Shown in pieces: positions 42,411 through 52,111 of a DNA stretch of 64,000 bases. The stretch covers positions 2,356,001 through 2,420,000 of the forward strand of contig OY969916.1 in the NCBI GenBank assembly GCA_963704535.1, read 5' to 3'. The notes beneath the pieces were generated by a model that made no database searches, had not been told where the DNA came from, and saw nothing but the letters and a program-made list of their open reading frames with translations. This stretch comes from G963704535 sp963704535. Its GTDB lineage: Bacteria > Chloroflexota > Chloroflexia > Chloroflexales > Roseiflexaceae. The position numbers were made by a program, and so were the translations under genes. Positions within the stretch are counted from its first letter, which is position 1; every line of letters starts with the position of its first letter.

Positions 42411-43664
42411 ATGTCAACTGATCTGATACTTCGCGGGGCGGATGCCCCTGACGATCCCGCGCGCCTTGGCTCATTCGTGGTCGCCGAGCAGGGCGAGGAG
42501 GCGGCGCGCCTGTTCGAGCGCCACCTGGCTCGCCCGCGCTACCGCCCAGCCTTCACCCTGCTCGCCGAGCGCGGGGGTGAGCTGGTCGGCTACGCGCTGA
42601 TCGGCCACGAGCGCCTGCGGCTCGGCGCGGCGACGCTGGAGGCTGGGGTGCTGGAGGATGCCTACGTGCGCCCGGACCAGCGTGGCCAGGGGACCTTCCG
42701 GGGGTTGATGGGTTTGTACCTGGACGTGCTCCAGGAGCATGCCTTGCCGCTGGCTATACTGCGCGGCCCAGTCGCGCTCTTCGGGCCGTTCGGGTTCGCG
42801 CCCTACCGCTTTGGCACTTCGGTGGAACTCGACGCCGCGCCGCTCGCCGACGCAATCTCATCAGCAGCCCGGCCCGCGACCGAAGACGACCTAGAGGATC
42901 TAGCCGCGCTCTACGAGGCCAGCTACCGCGCTCTGCCACTCGCCCCGGTGCGCGTCGCCCCCGACTGGCGCTGGTGGCTCGGCGGTCCTCACGAGCCGCT
43001 GGTGGTCGAGGACGACCGTGGCCGGGTCGTCGCCTATGCCGCGGCGGACCAGCGCCAGCCCTGGGAGCGGCCGCTGGTGGTCGAGGCGGCCGCCGCCGAC
43101 GCCGGCGCGGCGCGCGCGCTGGTGGGCGCGCTGCGCCAGCATATGGCCGGCCAGGAGCCCAATACACTCACGCTGGCGCTGCCCCACCGGCACGTGGTGG
43201 CGCAGACCGCGCTACACTTGGGCGGGGTGGGGCGCCTGGTCGCGGCGCCGGAACCGAAGCTCCACAACCGTCTGCACGAACACACCTACGAGCGTACCGC
43301 CATGGCCGGCATCGTCGACCTTCCGGGAGTGCTGGAGGCGCTGACGCCGGCGTTCGAGCAACGGCTGGCTGGCTCACGCTACGCCGGCTGGAGTGGCAAT
43401 CTGCGGATCGAGATCGAGACCGAGCGCGTCACGCTGGCGCTGGAGGCCGGGCGTGCGGCGGTGATCGACGGCTCGCGCCCGGCCGATCTGCGGCTACGCC
43501 GCGTGACGCTGCCGGCGCTGGCGCAGCTCTGCCTGGGCTACCGCGCCGCCGCCGACCTGCGCGCGACCGGCGGCCTTGACTATGACAACTCGGCGTTGGG
43601 GTTGATCGACCTGCTGTTCCCGTTGGTTATGGCAAGTGGAGAGGACCCAAGACTTGAAACGTGA
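42411..43664 (+). CDS. Eis-like GNAT acetyltransferase with SCP2-type C-terminal domain
   Basis: In this 417-aa protein, an N-terminal GNAT domain carries GELVGYALIGHERLRLG and the acetyl-CoA motif region VLEDAYVRPDQRGQGTFRGLM. A second GNAT-like half follows (ATEDDLEDLAALYEAS, LPLAPVRVAPDWRWWLGG). The C-terminus (NLRIEIETERVTLALEAG, RLRRVTLPALAQLCLGYRAA) resembles the sterol-carrier-type domain of Eis enhanced-intracellular-survival proteins. Eis relatives acetylate amines including aminoglycosides, but natural substrates vary and none is implied here. The frame is open to an ATG at 42387 with GAGGAA directly upstream (spacing perhaps too short), so the start is uncertain by 8 codons. Confidence 0.84.
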   Translation: MSTDLILRGADAPDDPARLGSFVVAEQGEEAARLFERHLARPRYRPAFTLLAERGGELVGYALIGHERLRLGAATLEAGVLEDAYVRPDQRGQGTFRGLMGLYLDVLQEHALPLAILRGPVALFGPFGFAPYRFGTSVELDAAPLADAISSAARPATEDDLEDLAALYEASYRALPLAPVRVAPDWRWWLGGPHEPLVVEDDRGRVVAYAAADQRQPWERPLVVEAAAADAGAARALVGALRQHMAGQEPNTLTLALPHRHVVAQTALHLGGVGRLVAAPEPKLHNRLHEHTYERTAMAGIVDLPGVLEALTPAFEQRLAGSRYAGWSGNLRIEIETERVTLALEAGRAAVIDGSRPADLRLRRVTLPALAQLCLGYRAAADLRATGGLDYDNSALGLIDLLFPLVMASGEDPRLET

Positions 43665-43712
43665 AGCGTGAAACGTGAGCAAGTTCCGATCACGTTTCAC
43701 GTTTCACGGAGC
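43652..43712. repeat. Family E palindrome between convergent genes
   Basis: ACTTGAAACGTGAAGCGTGA plus AACGTGAGC pairs with CACGTTTCACGTTTCAC. It begins in the last codons of the Eis-like gene and lies between it and the convergent Cache-HAMP-STAS gene. It may be a bidirectional terminator. Confidence 0.75.
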
Positions 43713-43751
43713 TGGGACGCTTTTTATTTTTCGAGTCCCCTGAAGATCAGG

Positions 43752-45425
43752 TCAGCGGGCCGTGGGCACGCCCGAGCGAACGGAATGTTGCCACTCCAGC
43801 GCGTAGCTGATGCCCTGCTGGAGGTCAGCGCATGTCACTAGGCTACGCAGATCCAGGCCAAGCCCGACGATCGTCTGGGCGAACTCAGGACGTATGCCCA
43901 CCAGGACCGGCTGCGTGCCCAGCAACTTGGCCGCCTCGGCTGAGCGGAGCAATGTCTGAGCCACATGCGTGTCGACGATCGGCACGCCGGTGACATCGAT
44001 GATCACGACCCTGGAGCGGTGCTGCTCGATGCCGGCGAGGAGTGACTCGATCAGCAGCGTGGCGCGGTTGGCGTCGATCGCCCCGATCAGCGGCATCACC
44101 AGGATACCGTCGAGCACCGGCATGACCGGGCTGGAGAGCTCGCGCACCGTCGCGCTGAGCAACTCGCGCTCGCGTACCAACTCGCGCAGTTCGGACAGAG
44201 CATCGCCCGCCTCGGCATTGGCCTGCTCCAGAGCCACGGTGCGCTCGGCCACCCGTCGCTCCAGCTCGTCCAGCGTCTGCTGGAGGCGCGCGGTCATGCG
44301 GTTAAAGGCCGCCGCCAGCACCCCGATCTCATCCGACCCACCGATCGGCGCCCGCTGATCGAGCGCTCCGGCCGTGATCCGCGCGGCGACCTGCGCCAAC
44401 ACCGTGATCGGGTGGGAGATGCGCCCGGCCACATAGAACCCCACCAGCAGCGCCGCAAGTGCCGTCAGCGCCGCCAGCATCCAGCCGAGCCAGGCCGCTT
44501 GCCCAAAGGGTTGCATGGCCTGGTTCTCGTCGATCTCCGCCAGCAGCGCCGCATTCAACTCAGGCACCCAGCGGTAGACGCCCACGACGTAGGCTTGCGG
44601 CGCGCGGTAGTCCTCATAAACGCCGGCGCCGTTCTCACCACGCAGCGCCTGGTCGATCGCCAGGCTGTGATAGGCGCGGTCGAGCGGATACTCCGGCGAT
44701 CGGCTGGGGGTCAGCAGGTAGTTGTTTTCCTGGCTGACCAAGTAGGTCTCGCCGCCGTCGCCAAGGCCGCTGCGCTCGTGCATAATGCTGCCCAGGGCGT
44801 CCAGGTTGACCTGCCCCGCCAGCACCCCGACGTTCTGACCCCGCCGATCGTGCAGCGGCCGAGTGATGATCATGGTCGGCGCGGCGTTGCCCTGGGCGTA
44901 GTAGGGCGGCTGCACGACCGGCGCCTCCAGGCTGGCGGCGAAGTAGGGCTGATTCGCCACCACGTTGCCGAGCTGGGTGGCATCGGATGCGGCCCGAATC
45001 CTCCCGGCCCGATCGTATACGAAGAACATGTTGAAATGACCGCCATCGGCATCATTGTGTAGGATGGATAGATCGCGCAGCGCGGCGCTGATCGCGGCCT
45101 GCTCTGCCGACACGGGCGATTCCGACGCGGCAAGATCGACTAGCCGGGCAAGCCGGTTCGCATCGACCAGGAAGCTGTCGAGCACCAACTCGTTGCCTTC
45201 GAGCCAGCGCCCGATCTGGTTTTGTTTCAGCTCGACCACTAACTCAAGCTGGTTGATCACCTGTTGCTCGCTCTGCGCCTGCATCTGAATCAGGACAAAG
45301 GTCATAACGGCCAGGAGCGGGACCAACGCCAGGAGCATAAAGTACAGCACCAGGCGCAAACGAAGCTGGCGTCGGGGAGCCAAAGCTGCATCAGGGCCGT
45401 CTGCTATCGACTGGGAGGCATTCAT
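43752..45425 (-). CDS. Membrane Cache-HAMP-STAS sensor (RsbR-like)
   Basis: In this 557-aa protein, the first transmembrane helix (about 27-47, LVLYFMLLALVPLLAVMTF) precedes a large double-Cache ligand-binding domain outside the membrane (about 50-300; ANQPYFAASLEAPVVQPPYY, TRPLHDRRGQNVGVLAGQV). A second helix (WLGWMLAALTALAALLVGFY), a HAMP domain, a coiled coil and the STAS domain follow (LSSPVMPVLDGILVMPLIGAI, DVTGVPIVDTHVAQTLL). dCache domains bind small molecules such as amino acids or amines. It is the fourth STAS sensor of the window. The output partner (RsbT/RsbS) is not nearby. Start ATG 45425 is supported by the hydrophobic N-terminus. Confidence 0.88.
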   Translation of the reverse strand: MNASQSIADGPDAALAPRRQLRLRLVLYFMLLALVPLLAVMTFVLIQMQAQSEQQVINQLELVVELKQNQIGRWLEGNELVLDSFLVDANRLARLVDLAASESPVSAEQAAISAALRDLSILHNDADGGHFNMFFVYDRAGRIRAASDATQLGNVVANQPYFAASLEAPVVQPPYYAQGNAAPTMIITRPLHDRRGQNVGVLAGQVNLDALGSIMHERSGLGDGGETYLVSQENNYLLTPSRSPEYPLDRAYHSLAIDQALRGENGAGVYEDYRAPQAYVVGVYRWVPELNAALLAEIDENQAMQPFGQAAWLGWMLAALTALAALLVGFYVAGRISHPITVLAQVAARITAGALDQRAPIGGSDEIGVLAAAFNRMTARLQQTLDELERRVAERTVALEQANAEAGDALSELRELVRERELLSATVRELSSPVMPVLDGILVMPLIGAIDANRATLLIESLLAGIEQHRSRVVIIDVTGVPIVDTHVAQTLLRSAEAAKLLGTQPVLVGIRPEFAQTIVGLGLDLRSLVTCADLQQGISYALEWQHSVRSGVPTAR

Positions 45426-45554
45426 GGCACTCTCTGAAATCGTGAATCAGCGGTTCAAAACCGACCCCATGCTATAGCTTCAGGCAACATTGGATCAAGC
45501 AAGATTTGTTACAATATGGAAGCGATCTGACCCCGATTTCGATGTTGAGGTTGC

Positions 45555-47124
45555 ATGTCACCGATCACCGTCCGCGATGTCCTCCGGCTCGCCCTGCCCC
45601 CCGGCACAACCGTCGTCGCGGGGGGCGCCGGCCTGCTCCACCAGGTGGCGTGGGTGACAATGCCCCGCGCGATTCTGCCGGCCTTCGTGAATCTGCGCGG
45701 CGGCGAACTAGTGCTGGTCTCGGTCGCGGCCGTCCAGACCCTCGACGAGCGCCTGACGCTGGCGAACCTGGTCGAGCGCCTGGCGCTGGTACCGATCTCG
45801 GCGATCGCCGCCGTCGGCTCGGTCGCCGATGGCGCCCGCGTGGCCGCCGACACCGCCCGCATCCCGCTCTTGCAGCTACCCGCCGACGTCGATCTGCGCG
45901 AGGTCGAGCGCGAGGTGCAGCGGCTGATCAGCGACTATGAGGCTCAAACCGAGCGGCGCGCGGCGCAACTGGCCACCCTGCTGACCCAGCGCTCGCTGGC
46001 CGGCGTCGGCCTCCAGGGGCTGCTAGAAACGCTGGCCGAGCGCACCGGCCAGGGCATCGCCTGCTACAGCGCCACCGGCGAGCTGCGCGCGATCAAGGCC
46101 CGCGGGCCGACGCGCGTCGCCCTCCAGACGTTCCGGTCCACCAGCGTCGGCTCGGCGAGCCACCTGGGCCAGGCGATTCTGGGTCCAGCCGTTGGTGGCC
46201 GGCGGCGACCGGCTGGGCTTTCTGGCCCTCTGCGGGGAGCTGCTGGACGACTGGGACCGGCAGGCGGCCCAGCAAGGCGCGGCGGTGCTGGCGCTTGAGC
46301 TGGCCAAGGAGCAGGCGGTGTTCGCGGCCGAGGAGCGCTTGCGCGGCGAGTTCGTCCAGATGGTCCTGGCCGGGCCGCCGGCCGACGGCGAGGCACTGCT
46401 GCGGCGCGGCCAGGAGTTGGGCTACGACCTGCGCCGGCCCCACGTCGCGCTGCTCTGCTCGGTGGGCGACCCGGATGAGCCGGCGGCGCGGGCGGCCGTC
46501 GGCGCGGTAAGCGCCGCGCTCATCGCCCTGGGCATCGCCGCGCCAATGATGCGCCGGGCCGATGGCGTGCTCTGCTACCTGCCATTGGACGGCGACAGCA
46601 AGCGCGCCCGTGACCTGGCCGAGCAGTTGCAGGCGCGCCTGGCGCCCGATCTGCCGGAGGTTGTGCTGGCGTTCGGCAAGGAGGCCGCCAGCGTGGCCGC
46701 CTGGCCGCGCTCGCTGCGCGAGGCCGAGCAAGCGCTACGGCTCGGCCGCCGGCTGCTCGACACGCGCATCCTCGACTTCGGCGACCTGGGTGTCTACCGG
46801 CTGCTGGTGCTGCTGCGCGAGTCGCCCGAGCTGTGGGAGTTCTACCGGGAAACACTGGCCGCGCTCGACGACTACGATCACAAGCAGAAGCCGGCTGGGG
46901 AGCTGCTGAAGACCCTAGAGGCCTTCTTCACCAACCTCGGCAACCTGGCCCGCGCCGCCGAGGCACTCCACGTCCACCGCAACACACTGCTGTATCGCCT
47001 CGAACGGATCAAAGATATCAGCGGGCTCGACCTGGATAACGCCGAGGATCGCCTGGCAATCTGGCTGGCGCTCAAGGCGCGCCGGGTGCTGCGGGCGCTG
47101 GACGCGGTGGAGCTGGAAGAGTAG
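45555..47124 (+). CDS. PucR-family transcriptional regulator (one frameshift)
   Basis: This is a purine-catabolism-type (CdaR/PucR) regulator. The N-terminal PucR domain (TVRDVLRLALPPGTTVVAGG, LRGGELVLVSVAAV) and GAF-like middle run in one frame to about 46180. The rest runs in another frame from about 46180 to 47124 (WVQPLVVAGGDRLGFLALCG), with the GGDEF-like CdaR segment and the C-terminal helix-turn-helix (NLARAAEALHVHRNTLLYRLERIKD in pieces). One base near 46165-46185 joins them into about 522 aa. Regulators of this class respond to metabolites such as purines, amino acids or polyols. The gene is divergent from the Cache-HAMP-STAS gene (129-base gap). Target unknown. Confidence 0.85.
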
Positions 47125-47190
47125 CGCGCCCGCTTGACAGACCATCGCCGGCCCGGTACTATTACGAGACAATTGTTCTATAATTGCTTC

Positions 47191-47312
47191 CAGCGGGGTG
47201 GGTGGGATTTAAGGGGAGGGCCGCCCTCCCCTTGCCCCTCCCTTTCCAATTCCGAAAGGTTGGGTGGGGTTTAAGGGGAGGGCCGCCCTCCCCTTGCCCC
47301 TCCCTTCCAGTT
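47191..47312. repeat. Family D GC-rich repeat, two tandem copies
   Basis: Two units of about 60 bases read GGGTGGGATTTAAGGGGAGG, GCCGCCCTCCCCTTGCCCCT and CCCTTTCCA. The hairpin is GGGGAGGGCCGCCCTCCCC. They form the leader of pcrA, ending 18 bases before its ATG. Confidence 0.85.
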
Positions 47313-47330
47313 CTTTTAAGGAAGATCACG

Positions 47331-49607
47331 ATGGCCTTACAGTTGCTGCACGGCCTCAACCCTGCCCAGGAGCAGGCGGTCCAGGCGGGCGACGGGCCGG
47401 TGCTGGTGTTAGCCGGCCCCGGTAGCGGCAAAACGAAAGTTTTGACCCACCGCATCGCCTATCTTATCGAGCAGCAGCAGGTCGACCCGCTGCATATTCT
47501 GGCCGTCACCTTCACCAACAAAGCGGCGCGCGAGATGAAAGAGCGGCTCGAAACGTTGCTCGGGGCGGGCCGCGCGGCCGATCTGACCGTGGGCACGTTC
47601 CATAGTATCTGTGTGCGCTTCCTGCGGCGCGATATCGTCCACCTGGGCCGCGAGCGCGATTTCGCGATCTACGATTCCGACGATCAGCAGCGCCTGATGC
47701 GGCAGATCGTCAAAGAATTGCAGCTCGACGAGAAGAAATTCGCCCCGCGCGCCATGCTTGCGACGATCTCAAGCGCCAAGAACGAGTTCATCGACGCCGA
47801 TGCCTTTGCGCGCTCCGGCCGGACATACTTCGACGAAGTTGTGGCCCGCTGCTTCGTCCTGTATCAAAAACGCCTGCGCGAGGCCAATGCGCTTGACTTC
47901 GATGACCTGCTGGTCGAAACGGTGCGGTTGTTCGATCAGCATCCGCAGGTGCTTGAGAAATATCATAAACGCTACCATCACATTCTGGCCGACGAGTATC
48001 AAGACACCAACCGGGTCCAATACCTGCTCTTGAAGCAACTGGCCGCGAAACATGGGAACATCTTTGTCGTGGGTGATGAAGATCAAAGTATCTACGCGTT
48101 TCGTGGCGCCGATGTTCGCAATATTCGCTCCTTCGAGAACGATTACCCCAATGCACAGGTGGTCTTGCTTGAGCAGAATTACCGCAGTACCCAAGCGATC
48201 CTCGATGTGGCCCAAGCGGTGATCAACCAGAGCGTCAAGCGCGTGCGCGACAAACGCCTGTGGACCCAAAATGGTCAGGGGACGCTGGTGCTACTCCAGG
48301 AAGGCTACGATCAGGACGAAGAAGCGCGCTTGATCGCCGGCGAAGCGGCGCGGCTGGTGGCCGCCGGCACGCATCGCCTGGGCGATATCGCGATCATGTA
48401 CCGCACCAATGCCCAATCGCGCGCGGTTGAGGAGGCGCTGATCGCCCGTGGGCTGCGCTACCAGATCGTCGGCGGCACCCGCTTCTACGAGCGCAAAGAG
48501 GTGAAAGACGCGCTGGCGTACCTGCGCCTGGCGCTCAACCCCTTTGACAGTGTGAGCCTGGGCCGGGTGATCAACTGGCCCGGCCGCGGCATCGGCCAGC
48601 GCACCGAGGACGAACTGTACCGCTGGGCCGCGCAGCAGGATGTTCCGGCCTACACGGCCCTGCAATTGCTGGCCGACTCGGAGGCCGACGAGGCGGCGCC
48701 GTTCAACGGCCGCACCAGGACGGCGTTGCTTGGGTTTTTGCGGCTCGTCGACGAACTGATCACCGCGCGGGCCGAGAATGATCTGGGCGAGCTAATGGAT
48801 TGGCTGTTTGGGCGCGTCGGTTTCCAGGAGGCGCTGCTCCACGAGTATGATAAGGACGAGGCCACCGACCGCTGGAATAACGTGCTTGAGCTACGCAATG
48901 TGGCGGTCAACTACATCAACCTGCCGCGCGAGAACCAACTGCCGACCTTCCTCGAAGAGGTCGCGCTGATCTCCGATCTCGACCAGGTCAAGGAGGAGCG
49001 CGACTCGATCACCTGTATCACGCTGCACCAGGCCAAAGGGCTGGAGTATCCGGTGGTCTTCCTGATCGGGCTGGAGGAGGGCCTGCTGCCGCACGCGCGC
49101 TCAGTGGACGACCGCGACGCCCTGGAGGAGGAGCGGCGGCTGTTCTACGTCGGCGCCACGCGCGCCAAGGAGCGGCTGTACCTGCTCTACGCCTTCCGCC
49201 GCACCTCGTACGGTCGCACCAACCCCTCGCAGGCCTCGCGCTTCCTGGCCGATATCCCCAAGGAGCTGATCAAGCTGATGCCCAAGCGCGACCAGGTACC
49301 CATCCAGCAGACCAGCATGTTCACCAATCGCAGCCTCGGCAGCTACCAGGCCGGCTCACGGCGCGCGCTGCCGCAGCGCCAGGCGCCATCCTCCCGCCAA
49401 GTGCCTCAACGCCAGGAAGCACTCCCGCAGACGCCGCGCGCGACCAGCTTCTTCGCCGGGCAGAAGGTCAACCACGCGACCTTTGGCGAGGGGATCGTCG
49501 TCAGCTCCAAGCTGGTTGAAACCGACGAGGAGGTGACGGTCGCCTTTCCCGGTAAAGGGGTCAAGCGGCTGCTGGCCAGCTTCGCCAACCTGGAGAAGGC
49601 AGAGTAG
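47331..49607 (+). CDS. pcrA: ATP-dependent DNA helicase PcrA/UvrD
   Basis: This 758-aa superfamily 1A helicase has the Q motif and Walker A in LNPAQEQAV and LAGPGSGKTKVL, motif Ia VTFTNKAAREMKERL, motif II ILADEYQDTNRVQY, motif III VVGDEDQSIYAFRGA, motif IV LEQNYRSTQAILD, motif V ITLHQAKGLEYPVVFLIG and motif VI RRLFYVGATRAKERLYL. The C-terminal tail after a Gln-rich linker ends with the PcrA-type RNA-polymerase-binding segment (GQKVNHATFGEGIVVSS...GVKRLLASFANLEKAE). PcrA/UvrD acts in excision repair, replication-fork and transcription-conflict resolution. The frame is open further upstream through family D repeats, but MALQLLHGLNPAQ at 47331 (AAGGAAGATCACG upstream) is the natural start. Confidence 0.95.
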   Translation: MALQLLHGLNPAQEQAVQAGDGPVLVLAGPGSGKTKVLTHRIAYLIEQQQVDPLHILAVTFTNKAAREMKERLETLLGAGRAADLTVGTFHSICVRFLRRDIVHLGRERDFAIYDSDDQQRLMRQIVKELQLDEKKFAPRAMLATISSAKNEFIDADAFARSGRTYFDEVVARCFVLYQKRLREANALDFDDLLVETVRLFDQHPQVLEKYHKRYHHILADEYQDTNRVQYLLLKQLAAKHGNIFVVGDEDQSIYAFRGADVRNIRSFENDYPNAQVVLLEQNYRSTQAILDVAQAVINQSVKRVRDKRLWTQNGQGTLVLLQEGYDQDEEARLIAGEAARLVAAGTHRLGDIAIMYRTNAQSRAVEEALIARGLRYQIVGGTRFYERKEVKDALAYLRLALNPFDSVSLGRVINWPGRGIGQRTEDELYRWAAQQDVPAYTALQLLADSEADEAAPFNGRTRTALLGFLRLVDELITARAENDLGELMDWLFGRVGFQEALLHEYDKDEATDRWNNVLELRNVAVNYINLPRENQLPTFLEEVALISDLDQVKEERDSITCITLHQAKGLEYPVVFLIGLEEGLLPHARSVDDRDALEEERRLFYVGATRAKERLYLLYAFRRTSYGRTNPSQASRFLADIPKELIKLMPKRDQVPIQQTSMFTNRSLGSYQAGSRRALPQRQAPSSRQVPQRQEALPQTPRATSFFAGQKVNHATFGEGIVVSSKLVETDEEVTVAFPGKGVKRLLASFANLEKAE

Positions 49608-49772
49608 AATCTGCCGGTGATCACGGAAACTCCCGCTATGGGCTTCAGGAGCTTGCTGCACACCGGCCTGCTAATCTACTTAGCAGACACCTGCCCGCGC
49701 TTCGAGTACAGTTGCGTCATCACGAATCCGATCGGCGCCACGTCGCGCGCCGGCTAAAGGAGATTGTTACCC

Positions 49773-50753
49773 ATGGCAAAAGGAAAACGCGCACTGATCA
49801 CCGGCATCACGGGGCAAGACGGCTCCTACTTGGCCGAGTTTTTGCTCGACCAGGGCTACGAGGTGATCGGCATGATCCGCCGCACCAGCACCGTCAACTT
49901 CGAGCGCATTAAGCACATTCAGGATCGGATCACACTTGTGCCGGGCGACCTGCTCGACGAGGTGTCAATGATCGGCATCCTGCGCACCTACCGGCCGGTC
50001 GAAGTCTACAACTTGGCGGCCCAAAGCTTCGTCCAGACCTCCTGGTCGCAGCCGGTCTTCACCGGCGAAACCACCGCGCTCGGCGTGACGCGCATACTCG
50101 ACGCCATCCGAATCGTCGACCCCGACATTCGTTTCTATCAGGCCAGCTCCAGCGAGATGTTCGGCAAGGTGCGCGAGGTGCCGCAAACTGAGCTGACGCC
50201 GTTCTACCCGCGCAGCCCTTACGGCGTCGCTAAGGTCTACGGCCATTGGATCACCATCAATTACCGCGAAAGCTATGGAATGCACGCGACGAATGGGATC
50301 TTGTTCAACCACGGTGGCCCACGGCGCGGGTTGGAGTTTGTCGAGCGCAAGGTCTGCTACGGCGTTGCCCAGATCAAGCTTGGCCAGGCCAATGAGCTAC
50401 GACTGGGCAACCTCGAATCCCAGCGCGATTGGGGCTACGCTGCCGATTATGTCAAGGCAATGTGGATGATGCTCCAGCAGGACCAGCCAGACGACTACGT
50501 CATCGCGACGGGCGAAACACACTCCGTCCGCGAACTGTGTGAGTTGGCCTTCGGCCATGTTGGGCTGGATTACCACGATTACGTCGTGCAGGACGAGCGA
50601 TTCATGCGCCCGGCGGAAGTCGACTTGCTGGTCGGCGACCCAAGCCGAGCGCGCCAGGTGCTCGGCTGGCAGCCGGAGACCTCGTTTGAGGAACTGGTGC
50701 GGCTGATGGTCGAGGCCGACCTGAAACTGCTGCGCCATAGCAACGAACGCTGA
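49773..50753 (+). CDS. gmd: GDP-mannose 4,6-dehydratase
   Basis: This 326-aa extended SDR makes GDP-4-keto-6-deoxymannose, precursor of fucose, rhamnose-type and perosamine sugars. NADP loop ALITGITGQDGSYLAEFLL; RRTSTVNFERI; active-site SSSEMFGKVREVPQ; catalytic Tyr/Lys in YPRSPYGVAKVYGHW; DWGYAADYVKAMWMML. One motif departs from the usual NHESPRRG: here it is NHGGPRRG. Start ATG 49773 has AAAGGAGA about 10 bases upstream; a TTG at 49764 is too close to it. It is a single gene here, upstream of the export locus, so the sugar it makes may feed the glycosyltransferase at 55617 (inference). Confidence 0.93.
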   Translation: MAKGKRALITGITGQDGSYLAEFLLDQGYEVIGMIRRTSTVNFERIKHIQDRITLVPGDLLDEVSMIGILRTYRPVEVYNLAAQSFVQTSWSQPVFTGETTALGVTRILDAIRIVDPDIRFYQASSSEMFGKVREVPQTELTPFYPRSPYGVAKVYGHWITINYRESYGMHATNGILFNHGGPRRGLEFVERKVCYGVAQIKLGQANELRLGNLESQRDWGYAADYVKAMWMMLQQDQPDDYVIATGETHSVRELCELAFGHVGLDYHDYVVQDERFMRPAEVDLLVGDPSRARQVLGWQPETSFEELVRLMVEADLKLLRHSNER

Positions 50754-50831
50754 TCGACGCCATATAGGATGGTCACATTCAATCCTATACCATCAGCCAT
50801 CCTCTTCAACCTTCGCCATCAGAACGCAAGT

Positions 50832-51012
50832 TAGACAAGGTTCTTTGGAGCTTTACAGTTCTGGGAAAAGAGGGGGTTTGAGGGGGCATCCCCTCAGTCT
50901 CCCCCACTCACACTGTAAAGTAGAATGGCGCCACCCGAAACCTTGTCTTAGAGGCTGTCTGAAAAGGGGGAGTTTGAGGGGGCAGCCCCCTCAAGAACCC
51001 CTTTCCACTTTA
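50832..51012. repeat. Family B copy followed by family A copy
   Basis: 50832-50951 holds a long family B unit bounded by AGACAAGGTTCTTTGG and its near complement GAAACCTTGTCTTA, so the whole unit is an inverted repeat. 50951-51012 is a family A unit (GGCTGTCTGAAAAGGGGGAG, TTGAGGGGGCAGCCCCCTCAA). Together they fill most of the 318-base gap between gmd and the LarA-like gene. Confidence 0.85.
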
Positions 51013-51071
51013 CAACCCTGATAGGAATGCCAGATAAGATCCTTCGATGGAGAGCGGTAGGATGCATTGTG

Positions 51072-51980
51072 ATGTTCAAACCGCAGATACAAGCGCAGGA
51101 ATTCGCCTTTCCTCAGATGATTCCCATACGCCAGGCATTATACGCCGCTGGGTGGACAGAGACTCAGATTGTGGCCACAGTCCAGGACGAATTAGCAAAG
51201 ATCGGCCTGGCGAATCGTGTGCGCCGCGGGCAAACGATCGCTATCGGTGTGGGTAGTCGCGGAATAGCGCACATCGCGCAGATTATCAAGACCGTGGTCC
51301 AGCAGATCAGAGCTGAAGGAGCCACGCCCTTCGTTTTTCCCGCGATGGGCAGCCATGGCGGCGGCACCGCGCAGGGCCAATGTGATGTCCTGGCAGCCTT
51401 AGGTATTACATCGGCATACCTGGGGTGTGATATTCGCTCCAGCATGGAGGTCGTCGAACTGGGGCAGATCGGCGATGGCCTCCCGGTCTACCTGGACCAA
51501 CATGCGTTTCATGCCGACGGTATCATCATTGTAAATCGCATCAAGCCGCATACGGACTTTCGTGGTAAAGTCGAAAGCGGCCTTATGAAAATGCTGACGA
51601 TCGGTGCGGGGAAGGATACCCAAGCGAAACTGCTCCATGCCTATGGCGTACGCGGCCTGCGCGAGCTTATGCCTGAAGCCGGGCGCCTGATTCTCAGCAA
51701 AGCGAATATCATCGCCGGGCTTGGGATACTGGAAGATGGGTATCATCAGGTAGCAAAGATCGTGGGCGTTGCCGCAAACGAGCTGGAGCAGACCGAGGTG
51801 CGGCTGCTCCAAGAGGCCCGCCAGATGATGCCCTCCCTCCCAATACGCGATCTTGATATTCTGATCGTCGACCAAATCGGTAAAAATATTAGCGGGACAG
51901 GGATGGACACCAATATCATCGGTAGAATCGAGCCCTCGGAGGCAGAAGCCGACCAAACGCCAACTATTCCCTTGAAAATA
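51072..51980 (+). pseudogene. LarA-like (DUF2088) protein, N-terminal part, cut by IS110 element
   Basis: The frame from ATG 51072 gives MFKPQIQAQEFAFPQ and continues with GVGSRGIAHIAQIIKTVV, VFPAMGSHGGGTAQGQ, NRIKPHTDFRGKVESGLMKMLTIGAGK in pieces and GKNISGTGMDTNIIGRIEPS. This is the conserved body of proteins carrying the lactate-racemase N-terminal domain (DUF2088), whose founding member LarA is a nickel-pincer racemase. At about 51980 (PLKIRV) the homology stops, and it resumes at 53591 beyond the IS110 element. A normal member is about 430 aa. As it stands, translation would run about 70 codons into the element. It was probably the first gene of the export operon that follows. Confidence 0.8.
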
Positions 51981-52111
51981 CGGGTTGTGCAGGGCGTTTG
52001 GGGTGCAATAACCTCTTCCAATGCACACACCCTCTCCAGACCCACCTCCGTCCAGCATCGGCAGACCAGAAGGAGCCATCGTTGGGGTTATCAATTGTCA
52101 ACTGTGAAGCG

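Noticed and set aside
46165..46192. pucR frame change as programmed recoding
   Set aside because: No slippery sequence or downstream pseudoknot is evident, and similar single-base breaks occur in unrelated genes here, so an indel or read error is more likely.
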